This document shows positions 1 to 12,129 of a stretch of DNA of 64,000 nucleotides, in pieces (position 1 is the first letter of the stretch; each line of letters opens with the position of its first letter). The DNA lies in NCBI GenBank assembly GCA_002914845.1, contig JXTC01000066.1, positions 307,779 to 371,778 of the forward strand. Reading direction: 5' to 3'. This stretch comes from Trema orientale (taxonomy: Eukaryota; Streptophyta; Magnoliopsida; Rosales; Cannabaceae). The position numbers and the translations under genes were made by a program. Below the pieces are notes generated by a model that was given only the letters and a program-made list of their open reading frames with translations, was not told where the DNA came from and ran no database searches.

Positions 1-457
1 AAAAAAAAAAGGGTACAATGGTAACTTTTTGAGATTTTAAAGCATACATAAGCATGCATAGTTTTTACTTACTGAGCTTTAGCTCATTTTAGTCTTGTGA
101 TGCAGATGAGGAGGTACATTTTACTATTGACTAGCTGGTTGCCTGGCCTGCCTTTTGTCGCCATGATCATACAGATGTGGACGAGCTTGACCTGTGGGCG
201 ACATTTTTATTTTGAGATATTTTGGTGTAATATAAATACTACTGCTGATGGCAAAATAGACTGGTGAAAACCTCTTTTGATTGTACATTTTGTAAAAATA
301 CTTTTTGCAAGTAATGCCACGCAGTTGCTTCGTTTAAAAGTTTTAGAAAGTTCAAATTTGCCCACCTTTTCACAAAACTAAAGATATGGTTTAAGAAAGA
401 GTAATACTTCCTAGTTTGGCTGTATACGACAATATGATTAAACTAGGGGGCGTTACA
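1..457 (+). repeat. 3' part of a Ty3/gypsy-type LTR (G3 family)
   Basis: The block is closely similar, over most of its length, to 40782-41219, including the words CATACATAAGCATGCATAG and CTTTTGTCGCCATGATCAT. It ends in GGGGCGTTACA at 457, and the relative ends in GGATGTTACA at 41219. Long plant gypsy LTRs of the Del/Tekay kind commonly finish this way. The window cuts off the left part, so neither the matching LTR nor a target duplication can be seen. The orientation assumes that the TTACA end is the 3' end of the LTR. No open frame of note is present. Confidence 0.55.
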
Positions 458-3059
458 GTATGAGGCCCTCCCTGAGTCTTAGTTGGTATTTAAATCCTAC
501 TCTTTTCGTTCTTGCGCAAATTTATTAGCCAGAATCGATGAATTATATTAAGTGGGTGTACGAGGATCCTTTTACTATTGTTCGAGGACTTGGTGTTAAA
601 AATGGGACATTTTGGCTTCTGATGAGCATGTATTTAGTTTTCTTTTAAAGACTAGTTTTAAACAAACGAGTGAAATTAATTTATGGATTGTATATTCATA
701 AGATTAAGAGTTTTATCGACTCAACTTATTTTCACTAAACTAGCTAGACTTTTCTCAAAGACACTGAAGAATAATTAGTGCAAGAAGGTACTTAATATAA
801 AGATGATAACATTTTGATGGTAAAGATGAAAATCCCGAGTGTCTACTTTCCTTAAAAAAAAAGAAAAAAAATCGTTTATTTATAGTCATCTTCAAAATTA
901 CTAAAAATCCACAGTCTTTGATTTTCAGTCATGACATGTATGGTGTCAAGATATTTTAGTTAGCTGTCATTTACATTATGACAAAGACTTTATCCTTCAA
1001 CAAAATTATCAACTAAAACTATCAACTTATCAGGATGAAAAATTCATTAATAGGTTGTGTATTTGATTCTTAAGTTATACATATTATTTAATCAATTTCT
1101 CGATTGTTCTTAATTAGTTGATTTTTTGTTAATTTTTTCATAATAGAAGAAGCTATTCTGCTGTCCAGTGAAGGAAAAGAAAATCGTAACTGGATAGAAC
1201 TGATATCTCCAATAGGTATGTACGCCATTTATCTCAAACCTTGCGAGTTTAAAATAACGCTAAGGATCAATCCCAACTGTTATCCCACTTAATATCCCTA
1301 TGTTGAACATAAGTTATCACCATTTACTTGGTGATTTTTATTAAACCTTTCTGTGATAAATTATAATTCTTCAATTGACTTCCAATAATTGATCACAAGC
1401 CACATAAGATGCTACGAAAAAGGGGATAAGAGTTAAGTTCCCTAGTATTATTCATGAGTTTAATGAATACCTATCATATGAAGAAAAAAGAAAATCGGGT
1501 ATTCCACTGCAACCAAAATTACATCCAAAGGGAACAAAAGATCAAACTCCCTCACTCAATACAAAGTGTGGCTGCAGCTACGGAAATAAAATGTTGAAAG
1601 GAACCCTTCTAGCCAAAATGGTAAAATGTATATCGTGTCCGTAAATTTGTTTCTTAAACAGGTTTTGAAGAATGAATTTTTACAAAAACTATTACATTGT
1701 CCTCAACACTCAACCACATGAATGCATTCAAGAAAACACTTACTCAAATGATGATATTAATTGCTCTTTCAATTCTAGTTTTGGACTGTGAGTGTTAGTG
1801 GCAGAATTCATGTTCGGTCTGATTTTGTTTATGAATATATGATTGGAAAGACAATGGTAACATTGCAAAATTCAGTCCATCAGTACTTTAAACTGAAAAT
1901 TAATTGCAACATACTTTGGTTCATTAAGGCATTAACATTCATATATGTTAAATTAAAAGATTTACATATAATGCATATAAAATACCGAACAGCATTCTGT
2001 CTCCTAGTTGTCGACTTTGCCAGAAAGGAAAAATTGTCAAATACTTGAGGAACGTCATTGCTTTTGTAACCACCGAAAATAGAGATTTTTTTTGGTAAGG
2101 GCATACATGAATGAACGAAAAAGACACTAATACAAAATTAAGAAATATTTAAGTACCAGACAATATATATGTTAACTATGTTTAGTCCATCAAAGACATA
2201 TTTATTCAGTTTTTAAGTTTGGGGACTAAACCGAGTTATATTTCAAAGTTGATTGACAAAACGTAAAATAATATTGACTATCTCAACCAAGAAATCACCT
2301 TCTCTTTTAACACCATAGATGAGTCAGCTCCATTAATTGAATTTGAATTCTCATTCATCTGTATCAGAAAAGAGAGGGTATCGAAAACTTAATTAGATTG
2401 TGATTAAAAGTATCTTTATTAAGCTTAAGATTTCTTTTGTGTGTGATAATAAATGTAAGTTTCAGTGACTCTTCGTGTTGTTTTTGCTTTGTAAGTAATG
2501 CTTGTTGGATCATGCTTTTGTTTCTCCTGCTTGGAAGGAAAAAAAAAAGTGTGCTTAATATAGGTTGAATTTACAATATTCTTAATTCTAAACTGATTAC
2601 TAATTTTTCATGGCAATGTCATACCCTATTTTATTGCACTGATCTTGTCATTATTGTAAAGATGGATAGGGAGGTATCTAGTTGCTGATTATATATCTCA
2701 ATTGTTATGGTGGTTACAATTTTGAGTTTTCATGCTTCTTCTCAAGTTGGACAAGTTCTTTATATATTGGTCACAGTTTGTACTTTTAGCTTTTTCTGTG
2801 GTCTTAGATGTTTCCTTGTATGATCATTGGTCGATAGATTGAGTACATCTGGAGCCTATGTATTACTGTTGTTAGCATACACTGAGGGATATGTATTATG
2901 CTTTTATCCTCCCATTTATATATTATACAAATGTTCTAGAAATATATTTTAGACTTTGTTTTCAAATTGCGTGAATTGTGATAATTAAATTAGCAAAACT
3001 GAACATAGATAACTTGTAAAGTTAGAGATCTAATAATTACTTTAAATGTAAAAAGCTGG

Positions 3060-3345
3060 TATTGAAATTACTTGAAAGTAAATTGCTGAAAATCAAAAGA
3101 CTGGAATTTAAATGTACTGAATTTGAAGAACTATAAGTAAATTGCTTGAAATTTATAGTTTTGAAACTGAAATAACTGAAAATAAAGTCAGGGAGCAGTT
3201 TGAAATGCATGGAGGCCTATGAAGGAAATTACATGAATTTAAGTGACTGAAAACTAAAGTTGATGACCAATTTAGGGAGATTCGAATTGCCAGAAGAGTA
3301 TATAAGTGACTGAAATTAAAGGGCTGAAAAGTGAATATAAACAAA
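3060..3345. repeat. diffuse ACTGAAA-rich low-complexity repeat
   Basis: The words ACTGAAA, GCTGAAA or ACTGAAT occur about seven times in under 300 bases, often preceded by AAGTG or AAAT. GTGACTGAAA appears near 3242 and GTGACTGAAATTAAAG near 3307. The copies are not in a fixed register, so this is either a decayed tandem repeat or biased sequence. Confidence 0.3.
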
Positions 3346-3520
3346 AATAGGTTAACTAATAGCTAGGAAACTTATTAATATATATTGTTTTTCACAATTT
3401 AGCCTTTAGATTACTACGAGAACATCAGTGACAATGTAAGGCCTTTGACTGCTCAATACATGTAGAAACTTCTTTTATATATAAGAGTAAAAACTATAAA
3501 ATATGTGTGTATATATTGTG

Positions 3521-3536
3521 AGAGAGAGAGAGAGAG
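3521..3536. repeat. (AG)8 microsatellite
   Basis: Eight uninterrupted AG units follow a GTGTGTATATATTGTG stretch. Confidence 0.9.
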
Positions 3537-4070
3537 TTATGTAGATGGAAGGACTATGATGTTGGTTTTTCAAGGGGTAAAATGATGATGATAATTCTAT
3601 TATAGTATCTATTACTGTATGCTCAAAAGAATTGATGTATCCATACATGGATGGACTGGTGTATGTGGGTGTGTAAGGTTTAGATGTGGAAACACAAAGA
3701 AAATACTCACTGTCTATGTACGTGAGTTTCCATAGTCTTGACTACGCATGCAAAGGTTGACCATTATATATATGAATGATTTCAATGGTACAAATATATA
3801 TAAGGTGAAAATAAAAACAAGAGAAAATAACTAATTAAATTAGGAAATTATTTTTAAGTTTGTTTATAATTCGTATGCGAGAATTGATATATGTTAATGT
3901 AATTTTTATTTAAATTTAAACTATTTTTTATTGTTAAAAAATAAATTTAAAAAAATAATTAATTCAAATAAAAACTTAAAATAATTAATTATTTAAAAAA
4001 ATTCCATATAAAGTTATTGGTCATTAATTTAATTAATTATTTAATAAAAATAAAAATTTCCTCTAAAGCG

Positions 4071-4349
4071 GCAACAATTAATATATATCCTCTAAAGCTA
4101 TAAATTAATATATATCAGCAACAATTTCGATTGTCGCCGCTATTGATATGCCAAATGACATTTTTGTCAGTTTTTTTACAAGATAACTATTACCATTATA
4201 AATTGTCTAATACGGAGATTACATTTGTCACCGCTTTAGATATTTATACCAGCGAATTTTTAGTGGTGACTCTAATGTCCTCGCTTTAAATCTAAAGCGG
4301 CGATATTTGACTTTAAAGCGGTGACATCTATTCCTGTTTTCTTGTAGTG
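4071..4349. mobile_element. terminal part of a CACTA (En/Spm)-like element
   Basis: The right edge reads CCTGTTTTCTTGTAGTG (4333-4349). Its complement begins CACTACAAGAAAACAGG, the usual form of plant CACTA termini. Inside are repeated words of the type TCTAAAGCGGCGA/TTTAAAGCGGTGAC on both strands (4070, 4238, 4296, 4313), like the subterminal repeats of this superfamily. A convincing left terminus was not found; 'ttactacgagaacatc' near 3411 is only a weak candidate. Only one end is therefore called and the left edge is approximate. Confidence 0.55.
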
Positions 4350-4898
4350 ATCAATATATAGAGAGAGTTAATCATAAGGCGGAAAAATGAAGGCTCTGTT
4401 TGGCAACATTTAGTACGTAAAAAATGGTCTGAGAGTTGTTGTACAAGTAGAGAGTGTTTCTGCATTACATAAGCTCAAGGGCTCTGTTTATCAAAAAAAA
4501 AATAAGCTCAAGGGCTCTACTCTCTTTGCAGCAGCTTCTTGGAATCTGCTATTATGGTGATCAGAACCTTAGTTTAATAAAAGAATTTGCCTCTTCTACT
4601 ATTGGAAGGTGGCAATTTCTCAGCAGCCACCAGCTTTGTTTCTTCAAGAAAAAAAAAAAAAAAAGAGGGTAGTTTTAGCAAGGATATATCCTTATTACTG
4701 AATTCGGTTCTGTCACAAAATTGTTTAGTTAGGAAAGGTCTTCTTTCTAAATAATTTTACTTTACTTATGTCAACCTAGTGGCAGCTCTGAGTTTATTTA
4801 TCTAAGTACTAATTCTAGTTAAATTTTTTTATTATTAATACGGCTCATTGCAAGAAATACATTTTTAGGGACTAGCCCAAAACAAATCTTTATATTAC

Positions 4899-4916
4899 TT
4901 ATTTAAGTTTTATAAT
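4899..4916 (-). CDS. possible short terminal exon of the bHLH gene
   Basis: On the minus strand a pyrimidine-rich acceptor (TTTTTGCCTTTCAG, complement of 4917-4930) is followed in phase 0 by five codons and a stop. Joined to exon 2 it would end the protein with IIKLK. Relatives continue here for roughly 25-30 residues, so this exon would mean a shortened C-terminus. The true last exon may lie elsewhere or be lost. Transcript data would decide. Confidence 0.2.
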   Translation of the reverse strand: MIKLK

Positions 4917-5083
4917 CTGAAAGGCAAAAATGAGAAATTTTAGAGTTTAATGGCTAGATGTAGATCATCAAAGGACTAACAAAGTAATTAACATTATAAT
5001 GTTTGAATAAAAAAAGAATCAATAATAACTATAACAATGAGACTAGAAAATGAAAAACTATAGACAAAGAAAAACATACGTAC

Positions 5084-7190
5084 CTCAATATGAATGTGGT
5101 AGCATTCTCTCTCATCACAAACGTGAAGAGTAGAAGCACTCACAAGGCATATGCCTTCTTCTTTTTCAATACATCGCAATAAGCTTGAGAAAACATTATT
5201 CTTTCCATCTCCTTGCCTGCAAATTTGGAATATCAGCTGACCTTCTTTAACTTTATTCACTGAAACTGTGAGAGAGTCAACTTTTGGATTTATACTCTTC
5301 TTATTGATGAGTGATGGAACGTTTTCAATAGCTGATAGCATATTATTCTTCTTGATAGTCAGTTGTTCTATTTCATTCTCTAACTTTGGAATATATTCAA
5401 GAACTTTATCAACTATTACTGGAGCAGTCCATCGCTTCTGCAAAATTATTATTAGTCGAATATTTATGAGATAATGAGTGCTACTGTTTTGCAAATGTTT
5501 CAATGAATAACATAAAGTACTAGATAATATCATAAATATGAAAATCACTGAACAAAAGTGACCGGAAAAAAAGGTAATTGAGCAAGCTATGTAGAGGAGT
5601 ACTAGCTGCATGCAGTTCATTTCCATTCTCTTTTACAATCTCATGTCTTAGCGCATGACATATAAACTCTACTAAACTATCTCATGCTTTAATAATACTA
5701 AAAATATAATTGAATTCATATATTTAGCAGTGACACAGAAAAGTATAAAAAAGAGTGAAAAAGGAAAGGACAACTACGTAGCACTCATGATCAACTATAT
5801 ATAATGACACTGGTGCTTTCCATACATGAGCGACGCCTAGATCAACTTCTTCCTAAAACTTTATATAGTACTAATTAAAGACTGCTGATAGCTAATAGTC
5901 AAATCTAAATTCTTAAATAATTATTTTTGAAAAAAATAAAAAAGTAGTTAACACCAATTTACATAGATTCTTATTGAAAAAGTTGAATGTAGACGTATGC
6001 TTAAATTTTTGTAATACTAGGTACATACTCTAGTGTCTTTTATTGATCAAAAGGTATGTTCTCATGATTTGAATACTTTGAACTTACTGGTATTTGTATA
6101 GTTAGGTTTCATACCTCTTTATAAGATTCTACCACTTAAAAAAAAAAAAGTCACTATTAGTGACAACTTTTTAGTCACAATAAAATTCTTCTAAAAGTGA
6201 CATTAATTTAATCACAACTAAAAGTTTCTTATGACTAAATGATAATATTTAGTCATAAGTTATTATTAATGTACTATTAGTCATAATTTTTTATATATTA
6301 TAATGAATTTGGTTGTGACTAAAAGTACATTTAGTCACAAAAAATTATTATTATTATTTTTTTTTTGTGACACAAATTTTTAGCCATAAACATTTTAGTA
6401 ATGATATAATAATAGTCACGAATCTTTTACTTTTAATAACAAATTTTGTTGTAACTAAAAGTGAAAATTTTGTAGTATACATAAAACTTTGATATATATA
6501 TAGGATTCTCCACAAAATTTTCAATAAAAAGGATCAATATTAATTTTCTAAATTACGTTAGACTAATTGTGAAATTGAAAAAAAAAAGATGATAGTGCAT
6601 GTCTTTACCTTTAATGGTCGAGAAATGGGCAGCAATGAACCAAGTGCTACATAAGACTCACTAATCTTCATCCTTCTTATTCTTTCCTTTGCATTATGGT
6701 CTTGTTTCTTGAAAAATGTATTTTCTTCAACCTCGGAATGAACTGTCCGGTTTTTATCAATAGTCTCTAAATTCTGGCGAGGCTTTGTTTTCCTCTCCTT
6801 TGTCGTAGAACTAAATCCTTTTCTAGTGCTGGGATTAATCACTATGGAGTTTTCATGTTCGATAAACATGTTGCTTTCTTGTTCACGAAACAGATTTGCA
6901 TTCTCTGAAACCTCAAAGACAGTAGAAAAGTTGCTACACTGAGAATGATTATAAGTTGATGTGTTTTCTTGTAATAGTCCATTGTCAATGCTCAAAGGTT
7001 CGGCTAATGCTAAAATTCTTTGATCATTACATGGAATAATCTGATTCTCTAGCAGCCAAAAATCATTGAAAGCTTCTGCGATGAGAGGCGAACAAATATA
7101 GTCTATGAGGCATGAATAGATTAGTATTTTAGTTAGTAAGATACTATGTAGAGATAGTTTAAGATTTGTAATAGATATATTAAAGTTCAA
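5084..7190 (-). CDS. bHLH transcription factor, subgroup Ib-like (ORG2/bHLH38 type), two exons
   Basis: Exon 1 is 7190-6609 (194 codons) and exon 2 is 5437-5084 (118 codons), both phase 0. The donor AAG|GTAAAG at 6609 and acceptor TTTTGCAG|AAG at 5438 are textbook, and a second donor GAG|GTACGT follows 5084. Residues 163-194 plus the start of exon 2 form the bHLH. The basic region HNAKERIRRMKI keeps the H-E-R triad (H165, E169, R173) needed for E-box binding, and helix 2 reads VIVDKVLEYIPKLENEIEQL. The exon 2 C-terminal part ends in YHIHIE, as in ORG2-like proteins. Intron positions match that family, whose Arabidopsis members act in iron-deficiency responses. This link to iron is inference. 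The first ~33 residues do not look like the family N-terminus, and an acceptor-like CTCATCGCAG lies near 7079-7088. The true start is therefore uncertain, and a 5' exon or decay is possible. Confidence 0.75.
6130..6475. mobile_element. short TTAGTCAC-rich element in bHLH intron 1 (CACTA-like MITE?)
   Basis: The segment is filled with GTGACTAAAAG/TTTAGTCACAA words in both orientations, about a dozen in 340 bases. Its right edge, TTTTGTAGTATAC, resembles a degenerate CACTA terminus (complement ACTACAAAATTTT). Its left edge is CCACTTAAAAAA. No coding capacity and no certain target duplication were seen. It lies wholly within the intron between the two bHLH exons, which it lengthens without touching splice sites. 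Confidence 0.4.
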
Positions 7191-9550
7191 CTTTAAGTAT
7201 ATATTGAAACGTTAGAAATATTTGACCACTTGATAAACACCTCCAAAGGAAGTAGTAATAACAAATATGTGAAAAGAAAAACCACATGTACTTTTCAGAG
7301 TAGCTCAGTAGATCTACTCAATTATTCAAGGGAAAATAATTTCTCTGTTGGTAAACAATTGTGAGTAAGAAGCATCAGATCGGAATCTTAGAGACACATC
7401 CGAACTAATTTATTGTCAAATATCAATCTATATGTAAAAACGACAACAAAGCCACCCTAAAAACATAGTAGTAGTACTTAATATTTTTATTTCAATGAAT
7501 AAATTGTCATGTCAGAGAAGAAGAATCAGGAGAAGCCTTAAGTTTCTCAACTAGGTTGGTAATCACCAAAACTAGTATAATATACAATCTTTGTAATCTG
7601 ACAAGGGAGCTTCGTCATATTTATAATCATTTTTTGTTTTTTGAAAATGAAGACTAAACCTACTAAAGGAGCATTAAAGAGAACTAGAATTACATCCCAA
7701 CTAAGTTGGGAGACCCAACTAGCTCACCACACCCAATTAGCTCAGGTATTCCAACAAACATTAGGAGCCGCTGATGTATTAAATGAATAAGAAAAAAATA
7801 CAAAAAAAGTACCGATGAATACAATCCAAAAAAGATAAAACCTAAAAGAAAATAGCAACATAAATTGGAATTGACTGAGCATCAACCCAGAATATGGATA
7901 TATATACATAGACACAAATATAATTGAAACATGTACCTAGCAATCTATTTTGTATATAATATGCCTGGTTGTGTATACATATACATATATTGCAGGTACA
8001 TGTGTCTGTGTTTGTGGTTTAACTCTCAGCTGATTGTTCCGAGAGGGAAAAAAAAAAACAAGCAAACAAATTCTCGGCCAGTAACTCGATCATTAAATTA
8101 ATTAACCTTTTTTTAATAAAATAATACATATCAGAAAATCTTGGTATTTAATCACACAGAGAGGTTTGAGATCTAGCCATCAGTAATTAAGAAGAGAGTA
8201 GTATAAAATTTATTCGGGTTACCTCCCATGTCTTCCTTAATCGCAAGGACTTAATTAAGAGAAAGAGCTAGAAAGGTAGTAAAAATTTTAATAAGTTGGA
8301 TCCTAACATAAACATGTGATCATGAGTTGATGATCAATTATAGATTAGATATATATGAAAATTTTCTATTTTCCAACAGAGTTTCCCCACTTCTTAAAGT
8401 CAACGAATTATATATAAAAAAATATGAAGAGCCTAAAAGGACACTTTTACTGTTTCATAGGGGGAAAAAAAATATAATATATACAAAGAAAAAGATATAA
8501 TTATAAGCTTCCCATAAATTATCTCCGAATGGGCATGCTACACGTATTACCTACGTATTATGCACTAAATTTTCTCTAGCATTATATATATTTCTATAGT
8601 GAAAGAAGAACTACCAATTATTGAAGGAACTAAAATTGAATCATTTTTTTCTCAGAAAAAGTAAAAAGGATGAATACTTTTCTTTTATTATTTTCTTCTT
8701 ACAATTAAAAAGTGAATAACTTACAGACAAATGGGTTTGGCTTCTTTTGATCAGCTGAACATAAAAATCAACAAGAAGACGAAGAGGAAGAACCTAGGTA
8801 GCTAGCTTCAGAACTAACCATAAGTATCTGCGCTCTTATTCTTAATTGACAATACCAAATATGTAATTATTTTTGAAGTCCAATCTGTAGTTCCTAGTAC
8901 AACAAACAGTCCATGAGTTTCAAAAGTTTGTATTTATATATTGTGAATAAAAAAGCTAGTGTCATGTAGTACAACATATGTGCTTTGCAAGTACATTGCT
9001 ACATGTACAGAAGTACAAGCCTTTCACCTTTGTACTCCAACATCTAATTTTAAAGTGCAAATTAAAAACGAATCTTTTCAAATGTTAATGTACATGTTTT
9101 GCAGAATTATGTTATATATTAATGGTCCCCTCATAAATAATATATATATATATTGATGGTCAAAAATTACTGTTTCATACCCGTAGTTTTGAACGTATTT
9201 GCACATTTGACTGTTACTTTTCGGTAATAACAAATGTATACCTTTAAATTTAATTTTTATTTTAAGCCTTTACATTCTAGTAAAGTGAGGATTATATTTT
9301 CCAACTATGATGATTGATGCCCTTAGTTCGCCTAACACTGTAAGTATGGAATTAGTTGACTTCAAAAGAAAAAAAAAATTTTGAAATCAGTTATTAGAAA
9401 TTGTATTCTTAAAACTCATTTGGTTATAATATGTGGGTAATATTTTACAAATTAAAGATTGTAGATTTTGTTTTAATTTTCCTTTTCTTTTTTAAAGGAA
9501 CAATATTTATCAAAAAATAAAACAATACCATCAAAGCTAGGCTTTAGGAT
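7191..9550. other. upstream region of the bHLH gene, no further gene seen
   Basis: This 2.4 kb AT-rich stretch lies 5' of the minus-strand bHLH gene and should hold its promoter and possibly a 5' exon, but no core promoter could be fixed with confidence. A GAACTAGAATTACATCCCAA-containing stretch near 7680 may be old repeat. The short frame at 8959-9156 has no recognisable domain. G1 begins directly at 9551. Confidence 0.4.
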
Positions 9551-10162
9551 TGTTGTGCGATCTTAAATTTACGACATTGGTCAAAGCCAAAAAAGGAAAG
9601 TCGACAGTCGGCTGAGAGGTAAATATATCAAATCGCATGTTTTCCTTTCAGCTAAAGTGCGACCAGTCTCGAATAAAGAAAATGAAATCAAAAGCAGCAA
9701 TAAAAAGAAACTAGGTCAAGCTTCGAGAAAACGGGAAACTTACAAAGAAAAGGGAACAAGCTTCTGTGTGAAGATCAAGTAATCCATTTACTAGTTATTA
9801 CCAAGTTTTGTATTGTTATCCGAAATTATATCTTCTGATTGTGTACTTTTTCACTCATAATTGGGAAATATTGAGTCACCCTCATCTATATAAAGGTGGC
9901 TCAGTCTCATTATTTTTCATCTCACAGTCACTTCACTATACGTTCACTCTATAATTCTCTTTGCTCTCACCTTGAGACTTAGAGAAATTCTTGTAATTCT
10001 CCAAAAAATAGTGAAGAACAGTGCACATAGGCTCATCTTTTTTTGGGCTGAACCACTATAAAATTCTTATCTCCTTATTTACTTTTACTTTTCCAATCCT
10101 TTCATACACAAGTTATATCTTACAACTTTCTAAATTCATTATTGACAAAGCCTCCATCAACA
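9551..10162 (+). repeat. G1 5' LTR
   Basis: It begins TGTTGTGCGA and ends CATCAACA just before a TTGGCGCT primer site. The first ~265 bases match 51221-51485 with scattered changes. A TATA box (CTATATAAAGG) lies at 9886-9896 inside the LTR, as expected for the U3/R boundary. The 3' edge is set from the primer site, because the 3' LTR copy is incomplete. Confidence 0.8.
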
Positions 10163-10163
10163 A

Positions 10164-10180
10164 TTGGCGCTAAAAGGAGG
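10164..10180 (+). other. G1 primer-binding site
   Basis: TTGGCGCTAAAAGGAGG directly follows the LTR end. Many plant gypsy elements have TTGGCGCC at this place for tRNA-primed minus-strand synthesis; here one C has changed to T. Confidence 0.6.
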
Positions 10181-10218
10181 ACTATTCCAGTAAAAAGTTT
10201 GTTCATCCTGATCTTTCA

Positions 10219-12000
10219 ATGATGGCAAATACAAGATCAACACCACTAGAAACGCTAGAATTAGCCAAAATCAATGTCAAAGTGCTGCTACAGCACAGGT
10301 CGATCCTGCTTAAGATCAACTAGTTGTGACCACACCAGAGGAGAACATGCTTCAGAGACAATATCGCATGGAGGATACTCTTTCAAACCTTCAGCAAATC
10401 ATCAATCAGATTAATGATTCTTTGAGGCAAGAGCACCCAAGAAATCGCTCTGCTCGACAGCAGGAGAAGAGGATTCACATTCAAGAAGTGGAAAAATCGT
10501 GACCAGCCCAGAGCCTAGCAGGAGCGATATGTAGATCGCACTTCTAAGAGAAAAGGCAAAGTTACAGACTTATCACAAGAGTCTGGCACTAGAAATTTGA
10601 GTACAGACTATGATCTTGGGCAACCCTCTCAAAGGGCTCCAACCAACCGCGACCGTCCAAACAATGATACGGTCCGTTAATCGAGAAGCATCTTTGAAAA
10701 AATTAGCAGAGAACTAAGACGGGACTCTGCTGACCTGAGACAACACTTAGAATAGCAATGCCAAAGGGGTAGTCATGAGCGATCCATATCGCATTATAAC
10801 AACTAAGCCCCATCACGTCGATCTGTTTCAGTTGAGTCTTCTCAAAGCTCGTTGTAGATCTAGTCCAATCAACCTAGCTCCCGTCGTGATAATAACGATA
10901 AAAGACCACCTTTACTACCAGCAAGGGATGATAATGCCCTTTTTCCTAACATCGATGTTCACAACTTAAGGATCACATTAGATGCACTTGCTGGATGGGA
11001 TGACGAGCTCACAGTTGTTAATTGTCAATCGCTGTTTAATGAAGAGGTTCAAGCTGCTACACTTCCTGCTAGATTCAAACTTCATACAATGAACACTTTT
11101 GATGGGAAGACTGATACACAGGACCATACGGATCACTTCAATGACTTGATAGAACTCCACCAGGTTGATGACCTTGCATATTATAGGTGTTTTGCTATAA
11201 CTCTTACTGGTGCAGTGAAGAAGCGGTTCAGTGGACTTCAGGCTTGTTCGATCTTATCCTGGAAACAACTCCATACCGTATTCCTAAGACAATTTTGAGG
11301 TTGCGAAGAATTTTATTGTTCCTTTAATCAGCTTGTTTATCATTCGACAAGGTCCAGAAGAAAGTCTATGGCCACACCTAAACCATTTTACCTCAGGGTT
11401 GACAAAAGTCAACAACACACTTGAAGATAGAGTTCTGACTCTAGTGATGGCTGGAGTGCGACCAGAGACCAAACTCTGGGAAGAGGGCGTAAATGTAAAA
11501 CCCTTGAAGACTTCTATTGGAGAGTCGGTCCACATCTAAGGGTAGAGTCCTCCTGAGAGAACCATCACAAGACGAAAAAGAAAAAATGAAAAGACACAAC
11601 CAAGGATGTGACCTTAAGTACCAATAACAATAACAATAATAATAAGAAGTCAAAAAAAAGGAAGAACGAGCAACCAACTGAGAAGCAGCCTGAGCTAAAG
11701 AAACATGAGATTCCAAGAGCTTCCCTACGGTTTAACTATTATACCAAGCTAAGTGCACCCATTGATCACATCTATGCGGTCACAAATCAGCAGAAGCAGT
11801 ATCGCAAGCCAGAACCAATAAAGTGAGATAGGGCAAAATGCAATCCGAATAAGTTTGATCGATATCATAATGATGTTGGACACAACACTAACGATTGCTA
11901 TACTCTAAAAGACGAAATTGAGAGGCTAATAAGAGAAGAATGACTATGACAATATGAGAGACAGAATGGTGGAGCAAGAGAAGAAAACCAACAATGACCT
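10219..12000 (+). pseudogene. G1 gag, broken
   Basis: A likely start ATG lies at 10219 (MMANTRSTPLE). The capsid-like core is best seen at 11089-11298, with the pattern FDGKTDTQDHTDHF and a TLTGAVKKRFSGL segment, as in plant gypsy gag. Near 11840-11945 a C-terminal block reads DRYHNDVGHNTNDCYTLKDE, the familiar HGHNTxDC-type motif of Tat-like gag. Several frameshifts and stops separate these parts, so no full protein can be made. The small frames here on the minus strand are shadows. Confidence 0.75.
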
Positions 12001-12129
12001 CCAGACGTTTACCGTGAAGTACGAACTATCCTTGGAGGCCCACATGTAGGTGGAGATTCGAGAATAGCATAAGATTGGTATGCATGAGAAGCTCGATAGT
12101 AACTATTGACCAATGTAATGCATCTTGAA

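Larger units (their letters stand above)
458..4070. other. AT-rich intergenic DNA, no gene recognised
   Basis: No frame with a recognisable domain was found on either strand. Short open frames near 1788-2104 and 3153-3344 overlap each other or low-complexity DNA and match nothing I know. An exon-like stretch near 1146-1216 with plausible splice edges is discussed under rejected items. The stretch holds a short AG microsatellite and a diffuse ACTGAAA-rich repeat, listed separately. Confidence 0.4.

Noticed and set aside
1146-1216. Exon-like stretch with TTTCATAATAG before and ATAG|GTATGT after
   Set aside because: Only about 70 bases, no recognisable protein and no partner exon nearby. Splice-like words are common in AT-rich DNA. 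Transcript reads would reopen it.
10775-10969. Plus-strand frame of 64 codons in G1 gag region
   Set aside because: No gag-like pattern in this frame. The neighbouring frame with FDGKTD gives the family match, so this is a shadow.
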